Below are positions 1 through 9,239 of a stretch of 64,000 nucleotides of DNA, in pieces. The stretch is from Arachnia propionica. GTDB taxonomy: Bacteria; Actinomycetota; Actinomycetes; Propionibacteriales; Propionibacteriaceae. The notes under the pieces were generated by a model. That model saw only the letters and a program-made list of their open reading frames with translations, was not told the DNA's origin and did not search any database. How positions within the stretch are numbered: the stretch's first letter is position 1; every line of letters begins with the position of its first letter. Position numbers and translations under genes: made by a program. Location: NCBI RefSeq assembly GCF_003859805.1, contig NZ_RQZG01000016.1, forward strand, positions 1 to 64,000, in the 5' to 3' direction.

Positions 1-1
1 G

Positions 2-3000
2 GACGGAGGCCGGTGGGGATTCGAACACACCCCGGCCGGACGGTTGACCGCCACCATCGACCCACTCGGGGCGCGTACCGAGATCACCCACGACACCGCC
101 GGTGAGGTCGCTACTGTCACCGACCCCCTGGATCGAACCACCCAGTCGTTCCATGATGATCTGGGTCATCTGGCTGCGACGGTGTTGCCGGATGGCAGGC
201 GTTGGGAATACACCCACGATGCGTTGTCGCGGCTGGTCGCTGTCACCGATCCCGACGGGGCCCGGTGGGAATACACCCACGACGTCATGGGACAACTCAC
301 CCGGCAGACTGACCCGACCGGCAGATCCTGGACCACCGGATACTCCAAGGATCACCTGGAAACCTGGCAGTACCCCGAAATCCCCGATCCTCCCAAGAGT
401 GTCCAGGTCACCGACCGGATCGGACGAGTCATTGCCTTCACCCGTGGAGAAGAAGGCGGCACCCACCACACCAAGTATGACGCCTGCGGCCGACCCATCG
501 AATACACCAGCCCTGACGGCGGAGTCACCACCCTGACCCGGGACTTGGCTGGGCGGGTCCTGCAGATCAAACATCCTGACGGCTCGGTCACCACCTACAG
601 CTATGACCCGGTCACGGGCAAGCTCACTGGAGTCACTGATGCTGTGGGGAACACCACGACCTTCATCACCGATGCGGACAACCACCTGATCGCCGAGATC
701 GATCCGGCGGGGGGCGAGATCCGTTACAGCCATGACTCCTGTGGCAGGATCACAACAGCGGAACATCCAGTTCATGGCCGCTCAACATGGCAATACGACC
801 TGGCCGGGAGGGTCATCGCGACCTGGAGCCGATTCCTCGGCAAACGCCGCTTCCACTACGACGCCGCTGGGCAGCTCATCGAAGCGGTCGACGCCCTTGG
901 CCGGGTCACCCGCTATGACTACGACCGCGGGGGCCGGGCCACCACGATCACCGACCCCCTCGGCAACGTCACACACCGGACCTTCAATCATCTCAACCTC
1001 AACACCACCGAAACCGATCCCCTCGGCAGGGTCAAGAAATACCGTTACGATCCCGCCGGAAGACTCATCGGTCATGAACGCGCCACCGGGGAACACCTCG
1101 AATGGAGCTTCGATGGTGCGGGGAACATCCACCAGATCATCGCCAATGGCACCATTGCCGCCACTCACCGGCATGACTACCGAGCCGGGCTCCTGACCGT
1201 CGATGATGTCACCGACCCTGACGAGCCGGTGACCCATCGGTTGCGGTGGGATCCCTCTGGACGATTGGTTGAGCAGACTCGTGACCAGGCCACCACCAAG
1301 TTCGGCTACGACCTGCTCGGCCGGTGTGTTGCAGTCACCGCACCCAACGGCGATGTCACCCGGTACCACTACAACCCGCTTGGGCTGTGCACCCGCATCG
1401 ACACCCCCGCCGGTAGCGTCGCGCAGACCTTCAACCCGGCTGGGCAGATCACTGAGGCCCATACCCCCACCGGTCGCCACACCTGGGACTACGTCGGTGG
1501 CCAGGTGAGTCGCCACCGCAGTGAGACCAGCAACGGAACCCACGTCACAGTGATCGAGCGGGACGAAGACGGCAGGATCACAGCGATCACCCGCGATGGA
1601 CGGACCACCCGGTACCGGCACGACCCGGCCGGCCAACTGGTCGAGGCCCGCACCCCCACCACGAACCTGTCCTGGATCTACGATGATGCTGGCCGTCTCG
1701 TCGAGGAACACGACGGTGACGCGGTCACCCGCTACGTCCACGACGCCGCCGGTCAGTTGCTGGAACGACACAGTCCCTCCGGTACGACGCATTACGACTA
1801 CAACCGGGCCGGGAAACGCATCAGCGAACACGGACCCCACGGGCAGATCGAATACACTTGGTCCGCCCTCGGTTGGCTCACCCACATCAATGGCCCACAC
1901 GGAGCCACCAGCCTCCACGTCAACGCCCTGGGCGAGCTCGCCCGCGTCAACGACGCCGATCTCTACTGGAACACCTCCTCTGGTCAGCCTCTTCAGATCG
2001 ACGATCGCACCATCACCATCACCTCTGTCGGCACGAGCATCGGCCCACAATGGTCACCAAGCAGCTGGCGCACTGGCCGTCTTGACACTGCCACCGGTTG
2101 GGACGCTGCTCCCACCACGAGCGTCGATGGTGTCAGCATCACTTCCGATGGTGGCCTCCACATCTCAGGCCTGGAGTGGCTCCATCACCGCGTGTTCCAG
2201 CCCGACACACGCACCTTCCTCACACCCGACCCTCTTGACCCCGTCACCGGCTCCCCCACGGCAGGCAACCCCTACCACTACGCCAACAACAACCCCCTTC
2301 AAGCCCAAGATCCCCAAGGCCTACGCCCGGTCACAGATCAAGAACTGGCCGAGTACACCCACCGCAACCACACCGCGGGTTTCTGGGAACGCAACGGAAC
2401 CGCCGTCGGGGGTGCGACGCTGTTCGTGATCGGGGCTGGCGTTGCCGTACTCTTCCCAGGCGCGGGCACCATCATCGGCGGAGCCCTCATGGGAGCTGGC
2501 ACCAGCATGATCAGCCAAGGACTTCAGAACCCAGGGCAACCGCCAGACCTGGTGCAAGTCGGGATCGGCGCCGCCTTCGGAGCGATCGTTCCCGGTGGTG
2601 GTCTTTCGCTCATGGGGAAACTCGCCTTCGGGACGGGCACCGGTGCCGTCGGCGGTTTCACCGAAGCCCTCTACACAGGTTGGCGAGATGGGCTGAGCGG
2701 CTCCGCCTATTGGAAGAACGCTGCCACCAACACCGTTGTCGGCGCTGGTACCGGTGGAGTTGCAACCGGAGCTGGCATGATCATCGGCAAGGGGGTCAGC
2801 GCTGCGAAGAGTGGCGTCCAGAGCCTCTTCAGCCGAGGCGTTCCAGACGTCGCCCCTGCCCCAGCAGCACCTTCGGCACCAGTTCCACCCGGGTGGGGGG
2901 TCACTGACTCGGGCCTGGCCGTGCCACCCTCGGCAGGGGCACCTCGTCCCCCCGCGCCACCACCCACCGGACCCGTCCCTGACGGATGGGGAGTCAAGTC

Positions 3001-3016
3001 ACCGACTCGGGCCTGA
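2..3016 (+). CDS. Rhs/YD-repeat protein, 5' end outside window
   Basis: The frame is open from base 2 (GFEHTPAGRLTATIDPLG precedes the first possible TTG start at 44), so the gene begins upstream. It encodes at least 1000 residues. About twenty YD repeats (patterns such as YDxxGRL, YEYDxxGQL) run to nt ~2150. An Rhs core-like segment follows at nt 2210-2320 (FLTPDPLDP, YHYANNNPLQAQDPQGL). Rhs repeats form a shell around a C-terminal effector, usually in contact-dependent competition. Here the ~230 residues after the core are a Gly/Ala-rich hydrophobic stretch and a Pro-rich tail with two GWGV motifs, and no toxin domain I recognise. One line counted in this gene is 63% GC against 72% in a nuo line. 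Family call is firm; effector function is doubtful. Confidence 0.9.
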   Translation, partial: DGGRWGFEHTPAGRLTATIDPLGARTEITHDTAGEVATVTDPLDRTTQSFHDDLGHLAATVLPDGRRWEYTHDALSRLVAVTDPDGARWEYTHDVMGQLTRQTDPTGRSWTTGYSKDHLETWQYPEIPDPPKSVQVTDRIGRVIAFTRGEEGGTHHTKYDACGRPIEYTSPDGGVTTLTRDLAGRVLQIKHPDGSVTTYSYDPVTGKLTGVTDAVGNTTTFITDADNHLIAEIDPAGGEIRYSHDSCGRITTAEHPVHGRSTWQYDLAGRVIATWSRFLGKRRFHYDAAGQLIEAVDALGRVTRYDYDRGGRATTITDPLGNVTHRTFNHLNLNTTETDPLGRVKKYRYDPAGRLIGHERATGEHLEWSFDGAGNIHQIIANGTIAATHRHDYRAGLLTVDDVTDPDEPVTHRLRWDPSGRLVEQTRDQATTKFGYDLLGRCVAVTAPNGDVTRYHYNPLGLCTRIDTPAGSVAQTFNPAGQITEAHTPTGRHTWDYVGGQVSRHRSETSNGTHVTVIERDEDGRITAITRDGRTTRYRHDPAGQLVEARTPTTNLSWIYDDAGRLVEEHDGDAVTRYVHDAAGQLLERHSPSGTTHYDYNRAGKRISEHGPHGQIEYTWSALGWLTHINGPHGATSLHVNALGELARVNDADLYWNTSSGQPLQIDDRTITITSVGTSIGPQWSPSSWRTGRLDTATGWDAAPTTSVDGVSITSDGGLHISGLEWLHHRVFQPDTRTFLTPDPLDPVTGSPTAGNPYHYANNNPLQAQDPQGLRPVTDQELAEYTHRNHTAGFWERNGTAVGGATLFVIGAGVAVLFPGAGTIIGGALMGAGTSMISQGLQNPGQPPDLVQVGIGAAFGAIVPGGGLSLMGKLAFGTGTGAVGGFTEALYTGWRDGLSGSAYWKNAATNTVVGAGTGGVATGAGMIIGKGVSAAKSGVQSLFSRGVPDVAPAPAAPSAPVPPGWGVTDSGLAVPPSAGAPRPPAPPPTGPVPDGWGVKSPTRA

Positions 3017-3047
3017 TCGTGAAGTGACGGCCTGGCAAGGCGGAGCG

Positions 3048-3695
3048 ATGGAATCTTCGAACCCAAAACTGAAACGGTCCTCGCGAAAACTGCGTCAGCT
3101 CCAGGAGGAATTGGCACGGCAAGGGACGCCCTTTCAACAGCTGCCGTGGCGCGATGGAGTCGATCTGTGGCCCCGGTATGTCGCGGACACACGGATCGGC
3201 CGCATTCTGTTGGAGTTCGACGGCTCCCAGTGGGTGCCTTCGCTGACCCTGCCCGGCGCCCGTTTCTCTGCAAGGTTCGAGGACTGGCTGGAGTGCACCA
3301 GGGGTCCAGCCCTCGGCGGATACACCGCGACGGAAGCCGCATCCACACGATGGCTGGCAAAACTACTGCATGCTGACCAGCCACCGGTCATCAACGTCAC
3401 CGAGCTCGACCGTATCGCCCAGAAACGACTCAGCAAATCACCTCCCAGCAGGAGATTCCTTCTGGTGGGGGCCTGCTGCACCCTCGGTGCGCTGGTCGTG
3501 CTGCTGTGGCTGGCACTCGCAACGGGTTCGGCCGTGGCCGCCGGAGCCTTTGGACTCGTCTGTGCAGCCCTTGTCGCTGGTGCCGCTGGTGTGCTCCGGG
3601 TATGGCTTCGGGCCAGACGCCTGGGATACACCCGCCGCCCGTCCGAAGCCGACGACTCCTCATCCGAACATCCCAGGAGACCCCGCACCCCCTGA
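3048..3695 (+). CDS. Hypothetical membrane protein downstream of rhs
   Basis: 215 residues from ATG 3048, preceded by a GGCGGAG-like ribosome site; the frame is open further upstream inside rhs, but this is the first start beyond the rhs stop. Residues 1-130 are soluble, charged and Trp-rich (PWRDGVDLWPRY). Two adjacent hydrophobic segments follow at about residues 141-190 (LLVGACCTLGALVVLLWLAL and an Ala/Gly/Val-rich helix), then a basic and acidic tail. I do not recognise the family. The position 31 bp after an rhs gene is where immunity or accessory proteins sit, but nothing in the sequence proves that role. Confidence 0.65.
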   Translation: MESSNPKLKRSSRKLRQLQEELARQGTPFQQLPWRDGVDLWPRYVADTRIGRILLEFDGSQWVPSLTLPGARFSARFEDWLECTRGPALGGYTATEAASTRWLAKLLHADQPPVINVTELDRIAQKRLSKSPPSRRFLLVGACCTLGALVVLLWLALATGSAVAAGAFGLVCAALVAGAAGVLRVWLRARRLGYTRRPSEADDSSSEHPRRPRTP

Positions 3696-3806
3696 TGGCT
3701 CGGAGCCCGACGCCCAACCTGCAGCACCCGGGCTGTGGTGGCTGGAACTGCTTGACATAAGGTGGTGGGAACACGTCCGCAGTCGCCCCGAGTGGAGGAA
3801 CCCCCC

Positions 3807-4454
3807 ATGGACTACAGCACACACATCGCGGCTCTGCAACAGGCCCTGCAGCGCACTGACATCAGCGACACCGAGCGTGCCGACATCACTGAGCACCTGC
3901 AGCGGCTCATCGAGGCCCAGGAGGCGGAACTCGCCCTGGAGCGCGGGACGCAGTGGATGGCGGACCGTGGCGGTCAGCTCGTCCTGGAGGACCAGGGATA
4001 CCGGGTGGTCGTCGGGATGGCCCCCACCGAGCTGGAACACTACCGGCCCTCATCCCCCGGCCATTTCACCCAGGTGGCCATCGGGGGTCCGGACGTCCCG
4101 CCCGTCTCGGAGGACGGTCCGCGACACCCGCACAACGTGGTGATCTTCCAGGAGACCAAGGGCGGCGAGGACTACCACTTCGACTCCTACGGCGATTCCC
4201 AGCAGGGCAGCTTCGCCTACCTCACGGAGATCCTCCTCAGCGGTCGTGATACGCGTCTGGCCGATGCCTTCGCCGCTCTCCAGAGCACAGGTCGCCACCC
4301 GGGCTTCGTGCAGGCGCTGCGCCACGGTGCCGTGCAGCTCCGCTACCAGTTCGTGCAGGCCCTGCCCAGCGGCGACGTCCGCGTCGGTTCGTTCAAGGTC
4401 GACGAGACCTCCCGCCTGCGCTGGAACGGCGGAGCCGTCGAACTGCTGATGTGA
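3807..4454 (+). CDS. Hypothetical protein
   Basis: 215 residues from ATG 3807, with GGAGG about 9 nt upstream. No signal peptide or membrane helix. The N-terminal ~50 residues look alpha-helical (repeated LQQALQ, EHLQRLIEAQEAEL); the rest is mixed, with GTQWMADRGGQLVLEDQGYRV and YHFDSYGDSQQGSFAYLTE. I do not recognise the family. It lies 4 nt before the polysaccharide deacetylase gene and is probably co-transcribed with it. It could belong to the rhs-associated accessory block or be a chromosomal gene at its edge. Confidence 0.7.
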   Translation: MDYSTHIAALQQALQRTDISDTERADITEHLQRLIEAQEAELALERGTQWMADRGGQLVLEDQGYRVVVGMAPTELEHYRPSSPGHFTQVAIGGPDVPPVSEDGPRHPHNVVIFQETKGGEDYHFDSYGDSQQGSFAYLTEILLSGRDTRLADAFAALQSTGRHPGFVQALRHGAVQLRYQFVQALPSGDVRVGSFKVDETSRLRWNGGAVELLM

Positions 4455-4458
4455 CCCC

Positions 4459-5181
4459 ATGCCGAACCGACGCAGACGCATCCTCGTGACCCTGGCCACC
4501 GTGGTGGCCTTCCTGCTGGTGCTGGGAATCGGGCACAAGGTCGTGAAGTCCCGGAGCTTCCAACTCTTCGGCACTCTCACCCAGCGGGTGACCACCGGCG
4601 AGAAGGTCGTGGCGCTGACCTTCGACGACGGTCCCACCAGCGCTGACACCGATGCCATCCTGACCTCACTGGAGGCCGCTGGAGTCCGGGCGACGTTCTA
4701 CCTCACGGGCGAGGGCTGTGCCGAGAACCCCGATGCCACCCGACGGATCATCACACAGGGCCACGAGGTGGGCAACCACACCTGGCACCACCGTCGCATG
4801 ATCGGGGTGCTGCCCCACGATGTCGCCGCCGAGATCGAGCCCACCGATGCCTGCCTGCGCGACGCTGGCTGGGATGACGAGATCACGGTCCGGCCACCCT
4901 ACGGCAGCAAACTGGTCGTGTTCCCTGCCTGGCTGGCAGCTCACCATCGCCACACCGTGATGTGGGACGTCGCGGCGGAGGACTACTCCGCGAAGGTCGA
5001 ACAGACCACCGAGGAGATCGTCGAGGAAACGGTATCCGCCACCCGGCCGGGCTCCATCATCCTGCTCCACCCCTGGGACGGACGGACCAGGACCCAGCAG
5101 GCCATTCCGCAGATCATCGAACGTCTGAGGTCGAACGGCTACCGTTTCGTCACCGTCACCGATCTGCTCCAGTTGGGCTGA
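4459..5181 (+). CDS. Polysaccharide deacetylase (NodB domain), membrane anchored
   Basis: 240 residues. An N-terminal hydrophobic helix (residues ~8-26) after RRRR predicts a signal anchor, so the enzyme should act outside the membrane on cell-wall or capsular N-acetylated glycans. The carbohydrate esterase 4 motifs are present: TFDDGP (metal Asp pair, residues ~54-59), GHEVGNHTWHHR (metal His pair), RPPYG, and a C-terminal ILLHPW in place of the usual LLHD. It removes N- or O-acetyl groups; the substrate cannot be read from sequence. It follows the previous gene by 4 nt and ends 3 nt before the convergent prenyl synthase. Confidence 0.88.
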   Translation: MPNRRRRILVTLATVVAFLLVLGIGHKVVKSRSFQLFGTLTQRVTTGEKVVALTFDDGPTSADTDAILTSLEAAGVRATFYLTGEGCAENPDATRRIITQGHEVGNHTWHHRRMIGVLPHDVAAEIEPTDACLRDAGWDDEITVRPPYGSKLVVFPAWLAAHHRHTVMWDVAAEDYSAKVEQTTEEIVEETVSATRPGSIILLHPWDGRTRTQQAIPQIIERLRSNGYRFVTVTDLLQLG

Positions 5182-5184
5182 GAC

Positions 5185-6132
5185 TCACGCCGAGCGGGTG
5201 ACCAGGTCGTCGCAGACCTTGATCAGCAGCTCCTTGGCCTCACCCTCGGGCAGTGGGGCCAGGTGGGCCTTCGCCAGTTCCGCACGACGACGGACCTCCG
5301 CCCTCGCCTCCTCGATGACCCGGTGGCTGCGAAGCGCGGCGACTGCCGCGGCCAAGGCCTCGTCGCTGGACAGGTCCCCGGCCAACAGCTGCTTCAGCTC
5401 CGCATCCTGGGGATCATCAGAGGCCGCCAGCAGCAGCGTCGGCAGGGTCGGGACCCCCTCACGGAGATCGGTCCCCGGGGTCTTGCCCGTGACATCGGAG
5501 GTGATGTCGATGATGTCGTCACTCAGCTGGAACACCAGCCCCACCTCCTCACCATAGGCGGCCAGCGCCTGCTGGGCGTCGACCGGTGCCCCCGCCACCA
5601 TCGCCCCGAACAGGGCTGAGGCGGCGATCAACGAACCGGTCTTGTCGGCCAGCACCTGGACGTGGTGCTCCAGCCGGTCCTCCCCGTCGGCCGGGCCGCG
5701 AGTCTCGTTGATCTGTCCCTGCACCAGCCGGGTGAAGGTCTCGGCCTGCAACCGCACGTACTCGGTGCCGAGGTCGGCCACCAGGATCGACGCCTTCGCG
5801 AACAGGTAGTCCCCGGCCAGGATCGCAATCGAGTTGCCCCAGCGGGAGTTGGCCGACGGTGCCGCACGGCGCACCTCGGCCTCGTCCATGACGTCGTCGT
5901 GGTAGAGGCTCGCCACATGGGTGAGCTCCATCACCATCGCGGCCTTCAGCAGCCGCTCCTCATCGGCCTCGCCCCCGAACCGGGAGGCCAGGAACACCAG
6001 CATCGGTCGAAACCGCTTCCCACCAGCCGCGATGAGGTGCGTTGCGGTTTCCGTCACGAACGGGGAATCAGCGACGGCCACACGCCGCAACTCCTCCTCG
6101 AAGCGAGCGGAAAGGGCTTCGAACTCAGCCAA
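5185..6132 (-). CDS. trans-Polyprenyl diphosphate synthase (menaquinone side chain)
   Basis: 315 residues, normal length. GGKRFRP binds isopentenyl diphosphate. The first Asp-rich motif is DDVMDEAEVRR (residues ~80-90) and the second is LSDDIID (~205-211); these bind magnesium and the allylic substrate. Residues before the first motif (ASLYHDD) are small, typical of enzymes making long C30-C45 chains. The gene lies 11 nt after nuoN on the same strand and is probably the last gene of the nuo run. With reductase and men genes nearby, its product is most likely the menaquinone tail precursor used by MenA. Exact chain length is unknown. Confidence 0.9.
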   Translation of the reverse strand: MAEFEALSARFEEELRRVAVADSPFVTETATHLIAAGGKRFRPMLVFLASRFGGEADEERLLKAAMVMELTHVASLYHDDVMDEAEVRRAAPSANSRWGNSIAILAGDYLFAKASILVADLGTEYVRLQAETFTRLVQGQINETRGPADGEDRLEHHVQVLADKTGSLIAASALFGAMVAGAPVDAQQALAAYGEEVGLVFQLSDDIIDITSDVTGKTPGTDLREGVPTLPTLLLAASDDPQDAELKQLLAGDLSSDEALAAAVAALRSHRVIEEARAEVRRRAELAKAHLAPLPEGEAKELLIKVCDDLVTRSA

Positions 6133-6143
6133 GACGACTCCCG

Positions 6144-7715
6144 TCAGCGAATGAACTGCGCGGCGGAAGCCGCGAGATCAAGGATGCCACCCGGAACCAG
6201 TCCGAGGAAAACCGTGGCCACAGCAGCCGCGATCACGACACCCCACGTCCATCCGGACGGATCGGCGACCTCGCCCTGCTCACCGTGGGCGGGCTCCTTG
6301 AACCATATGGCCACGACGACCTTGAGGTAGAAGAACGCCGTCACCAGGCTGGCGAGGATCGCGAGGAAGACCAGCCACCCGTAGCCACCGGTCCACGCAG
6401 CGGAGAACACCAGCAGCTTGCCGACGAAACCAGCCGTCAACGGGATACCGGCGAAGCTCAGCATGAACAACGTCATCGCCGCAGCCACGACCGGCCTGCT
6501 CCGCCCGATCCCCTGCCAGGCAGCGAGCGAGTTGGCCTCACCACCGGCACGCCGGACCATCGTGATGATCGCGAACGCCCCCAGGGTCGCCAAACCGTAG
6601 GCCAGCAGGTAGAAGCCGATGGCAGGCATCGACGCCACCGCGACACCCTCGCCGGGAACCTGCACCGCGACCACACCGGCCAGGATGAACCCGGCGTGCG
6701 CGATCGACGAGTAGGCCAGCAGACGCTTGATGTCCTCCTGAACCAGGCCGATGAACGCACCGACCGCCATCGTCGCGACCGCGATGGTGGCGAAGATCGG
6801 CTGCCAGTCCCAGCGGGCACCGCCGAGTGCCACGTAGAACACCCGCAGCAGCGCAGCCACGGCCGCGGTCTTCGTCGCGATCGCCATGAACCCGGTGACC
6901 GGGGTCGGCGCACCCGTGTAGACGTCCGGGGTCCACGTGTGGAACGGCACCGCGCCCACCTTGAACAGCAGACCCACCGCCAGCATCACCAGACCTGCCA
7001 GCAGCAGCGACCACGGCGCGGTCCCCATCCCGACGGCCTCGGCGATGGAGCGGTAGGTGAACGACCCGGCGTAGCCGTACAGCAGCGCCACACCGAACAG
7101 GAAGAAGGCGGAGCTGAACGCACCGAGCAGGAAGTACTTCAGCGCGGCCTCCTGGCTGATCCAGCGACGGCGACGTGCCATGCCGGAGAGCAGGTACAGC
7201 GGCAGCGAGAACACCTCGAGCGCGACGAACAGGGTCAGCAGGTCGTTCGCAGCAGCGAACATCAGCATGCCGAACAGCGAGAACAGCAGCAGCGGGAAGA
7301 CCTCGGTGTGTTCGCGCTTCTGGGCCTCGGCCTCCCGCTCCAGGGGTGAACCCGGGACGGTCGCCGCCGAGGCCGCGAAGGCGGACACTCCCCCGGCGAC
7401 GGCGCGCTCCGCGAAGAGCGCCACTCCACCGAGCCCGACGATCAGCAGCAGCGTCCAGAAGAAGTAGGCCGGACCGTCCATCGCGAACGTACCCTGGGCC
7501 ACCAACTCGACGGAGTTCTGACTCCAGTTGTGGATCGTCAGACCCAGCGCCGTCACGATGCTGACCAGCGCCAGGAGGACCTGCGTGACATGGCGGGCAT
7601 GCCTCGGCACGACCGCTTCGACGGCCACGCCCAGCGTCGCTCCGACGATCAAGGCGATCAGGGGCGCCTCCAGCATCCATTCCAGAGCCGGAAGGGTGAT
7701 CTCGAGCAGACTCAT
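6144..7715 (-). CDS. nuoN: NADH-quinone oxidoreductase subunit N
   Basis: 523 residues, about 14 membrane helices. It is one of three antiporter-like proton-pumping subunits in the complex I membrane arm. Visible landmarks are LFVALEVFSLPLYLL (conserved membrane Glu in helix 5) and FKVGAVPFHTWTPDVYTGAP (conserved Lys/His region of helices 7-8). The start codon overlaps the nuoM stop as TGATG, so translation is probably coupled. Slightly longer than the E. coli protein, mainly through a Glu/Arg-rich insert near residue 125. Confidence 0.96.
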   Translation of the reverse strand: MSLLEITLPALEWMLEAPLIALIVGATLGVAVEAVVPRHARHVTQVLLALVSIVTALGLTIHNWSQNSVELVAQGTFAMDGPAYFFWTLLLIVGLGGVALFAERAVAGGVSAFAASAATVPGSPLEREAEAQKREHTEVFPLLLFSLFGMLMFAAANDLLTLFVALEVFSLPLYLLSGMARRRRWISQEAALKYFLLGAFSSAFFLFGVALLYGYAGSFTYRSIAEAVGMGTAPWSLLLAGLVMLAVGLLFKVGAVPFHTWTPDVYTGAPTPVTGFMAIATKTAAVAALLRVFYVALGGARWDWQPIFATIAVATMAVGAFIGLVQEDIKRLLAYSSIAHAGFILAGVVAVQVPGEGVAVASMPAIGFYLLAYGLATLGAFAIITMVRRAGGEANSLAAWQGIGRSRPVVAAAMTLFMLSFAGIPLTAGFVGKLLVFSAAWTGGYGWLVFLAILASLVTAFFYLKVVVAIWFKEPAHGEQGEVADPSGWTWGVVIAAAVATVFLGLVPGGILDLAASAAQFIR

Positions 7716-9226
7716 CAGTTCTCCTGGATGGCGGGGGCGGGATCGGTGACACCGAGCGAAGTCATGACGATGCCGGCGGCATCATCGGCGACGTCGAGCA
7801 CCGGCTTCGGGAAGAAACCGAGGATGAGCAGCAGGGCCAGCAGCGGCACCACGACCAGGCGTTCCCGCCCGTCGAGATCCTGACTCACCTTCTCCGACAC
7901 CTGGTCGGTGACCGGCCCGGTCATCGTCTTCTTGTACACGGTCAACACATAGGCAGCGGCCAGCACCATGCCGATCGTGATGACGGCGGTGTGGATCGGG
8001 TACCGCTGCCAGGCACCGGCCATCACCAGGAACTCGGAGACGAAACTGGACATGCCGGGAAGCGCCAGCGCCGACAGACCAGAGGCCAAGAACACACCGG
8101 CCAGCACCGGAGCCGTCTTCTGCACCCCACCGAAGGCGTCGATGTTGGCCGACCCCCGTCGGGCCACGAGGAACCCGACGACGAGGAACAACGCGGCGGT
8201 GGAGAAACCATGGTTCAGCATGTAGAACACGGAACCGGACAGCGACTGGGTGGTCAGGGCGAAGACCCCGAAGACCATGAACCCGAAGTGGCTGACGGAG
8301 GTGTAGGAGACGAAGCGCAGCAGGTCCGGGCTGCTCAGCGCCATCAGGGCGCCGTAGATCATCGACACGATGGCCCACACCAGCACCACGGGCGTCGCCC
8401 AGGCAGAGGCCTCGGGGAAGACCATGAGGCAGATCTTGATCATCCCGAAGGTGCCGATCTTGTCGAGGATGCCGACCAGCATCGTCGAGGCTCCCGGGGT
8501 GGCCTGCTCCGCGGTGTCGGGCAGCCAGGTGTGCAGCCCGGCCATCGGGGCCTTCACCGCGAAGGCGAAGAAGAAGGCGACGAACAGCCAGCGTCCGATC
8601 CCCGAGTCCAGGTCGAGCCTCGCCAGGTCCGTCAGGAGGAAGCTCGGTTCCCCGGCGCCTGCCGTGAGCGCCCACACCCCGGCGACACCGAACAGCATCA
8701 CCAGACCACCGGCCAGCGAGAACAGCAGGAACTTCACGGCCGCCTTGGCGCGGTTCTCGCCGCCCCACCCGGAGATCATGAAGTACATCGGGATCAGCGT
8801 TGCCTCGAACATGATGTAGAACACCAGGAGGTCGCTGGCCATGAACACCGCCAACGAGAACGCCTCGAGGGCCAGGGCCAGCGCGAAGAAGGTCCCGGTG
8901 CCCCAGCGGGCGCCCTCCTTCTCCCCGACGTTCCACTCGGCCAGCAGCACCACCGGGGTGAGGATGACCGTCAGCAGCACCATGACGGCGGCCAGCGGGT
9001 CCAGGTCCAGCGCCCAGTGCGCACCGATCGCACGGATCCACGTCACCTGCTCGGTCAGGGTCGCGCTGCGGGAGATCACGAAGCCGACGACACCGAGGAC
9101 GGTGGTGGCCAGCGCGAACCCGAGGCCCACCAGCTTCGCGGTGTGCCCCTTGAGGAACGCCAGCACCAGCGCACCGACGAGCGGGAGCACCACCAGGATG
9201 CTCAGGAGGGGAATCGAATTGATCAC
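7715..9226 (-). CDS. nuoM: NADH-quinone oxidoreductase subunit M
   Basis: 503 residues, about 14 membrane helices. Antiporter-like proton-pumping subunit of complex I. The conserved helix-5 glutamate is seen in MFEATLIPMYFMISGWG, and the helix 7-8 lysine region in VKAPMAGLHTWLPDTAEQATP. It sits 13 nt downstream of nuoL with an AGGAA ribosome site and shares a TGATG junction with nuoN. Confidence 0.96.
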   Translation of the reverse strand: MINSIPLLSILVVLPLVGALVLAFLKGHTAKLVGLGFALATTVLGVVGFVISRSATLTEQVTWIRAIGAHWALDLDPLAAVMVLLTVILTPVVLLAEWNVGEKEGARWGTGTFFALALALEAFSLAVFMASDLLVFYIMFEATLIPMYFMISGWGGENRAKAAVKFLLFSLAGGLVMLFGVAGVWALTAGAGEPSFLLTDLARLDLDSGIGRWLFVAFFFAFAVKAPMAGLHTWLPDTAEQATPGASTMLVGILDKIGTFGMIKICLMVFPEASAWATPVVLVWAIVSMIYGALMALSSPDLLRFVSYTSVSHFGFMVFGVFALTTQSLSGSVFYMLNHGFSTAALFLVVGFLVARRGSANIDAFGGVQKTAPVLAGVFLASGLSALALPGMSSFVSEFLVMAGAWQRYPIHTAVITIGMVLAAAYVLTVYKKTMTGPVTDQVSEKVSQDLDGRERLVVVPLLALLLILGFFPKPVLDVADDAAGIVMTSLGVTDPAPAIQEN

Positions 9227-9239
9227 GTCAGTTCCTTCC

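Noticed and set aside
200-1900. Repetitive DNA considered as a CRISPR or tandem array
   Set aside because: The repetition is at protein level (degenerate YD repeats of an Rhs protein), without identical spacers or direct repeats.
3752-3757. Perfect TTGACA considered as -35 for the gene at 3807
   Set aside because: No TANNNT box lies 16-18 bp downstream; the region there is GC-rich.
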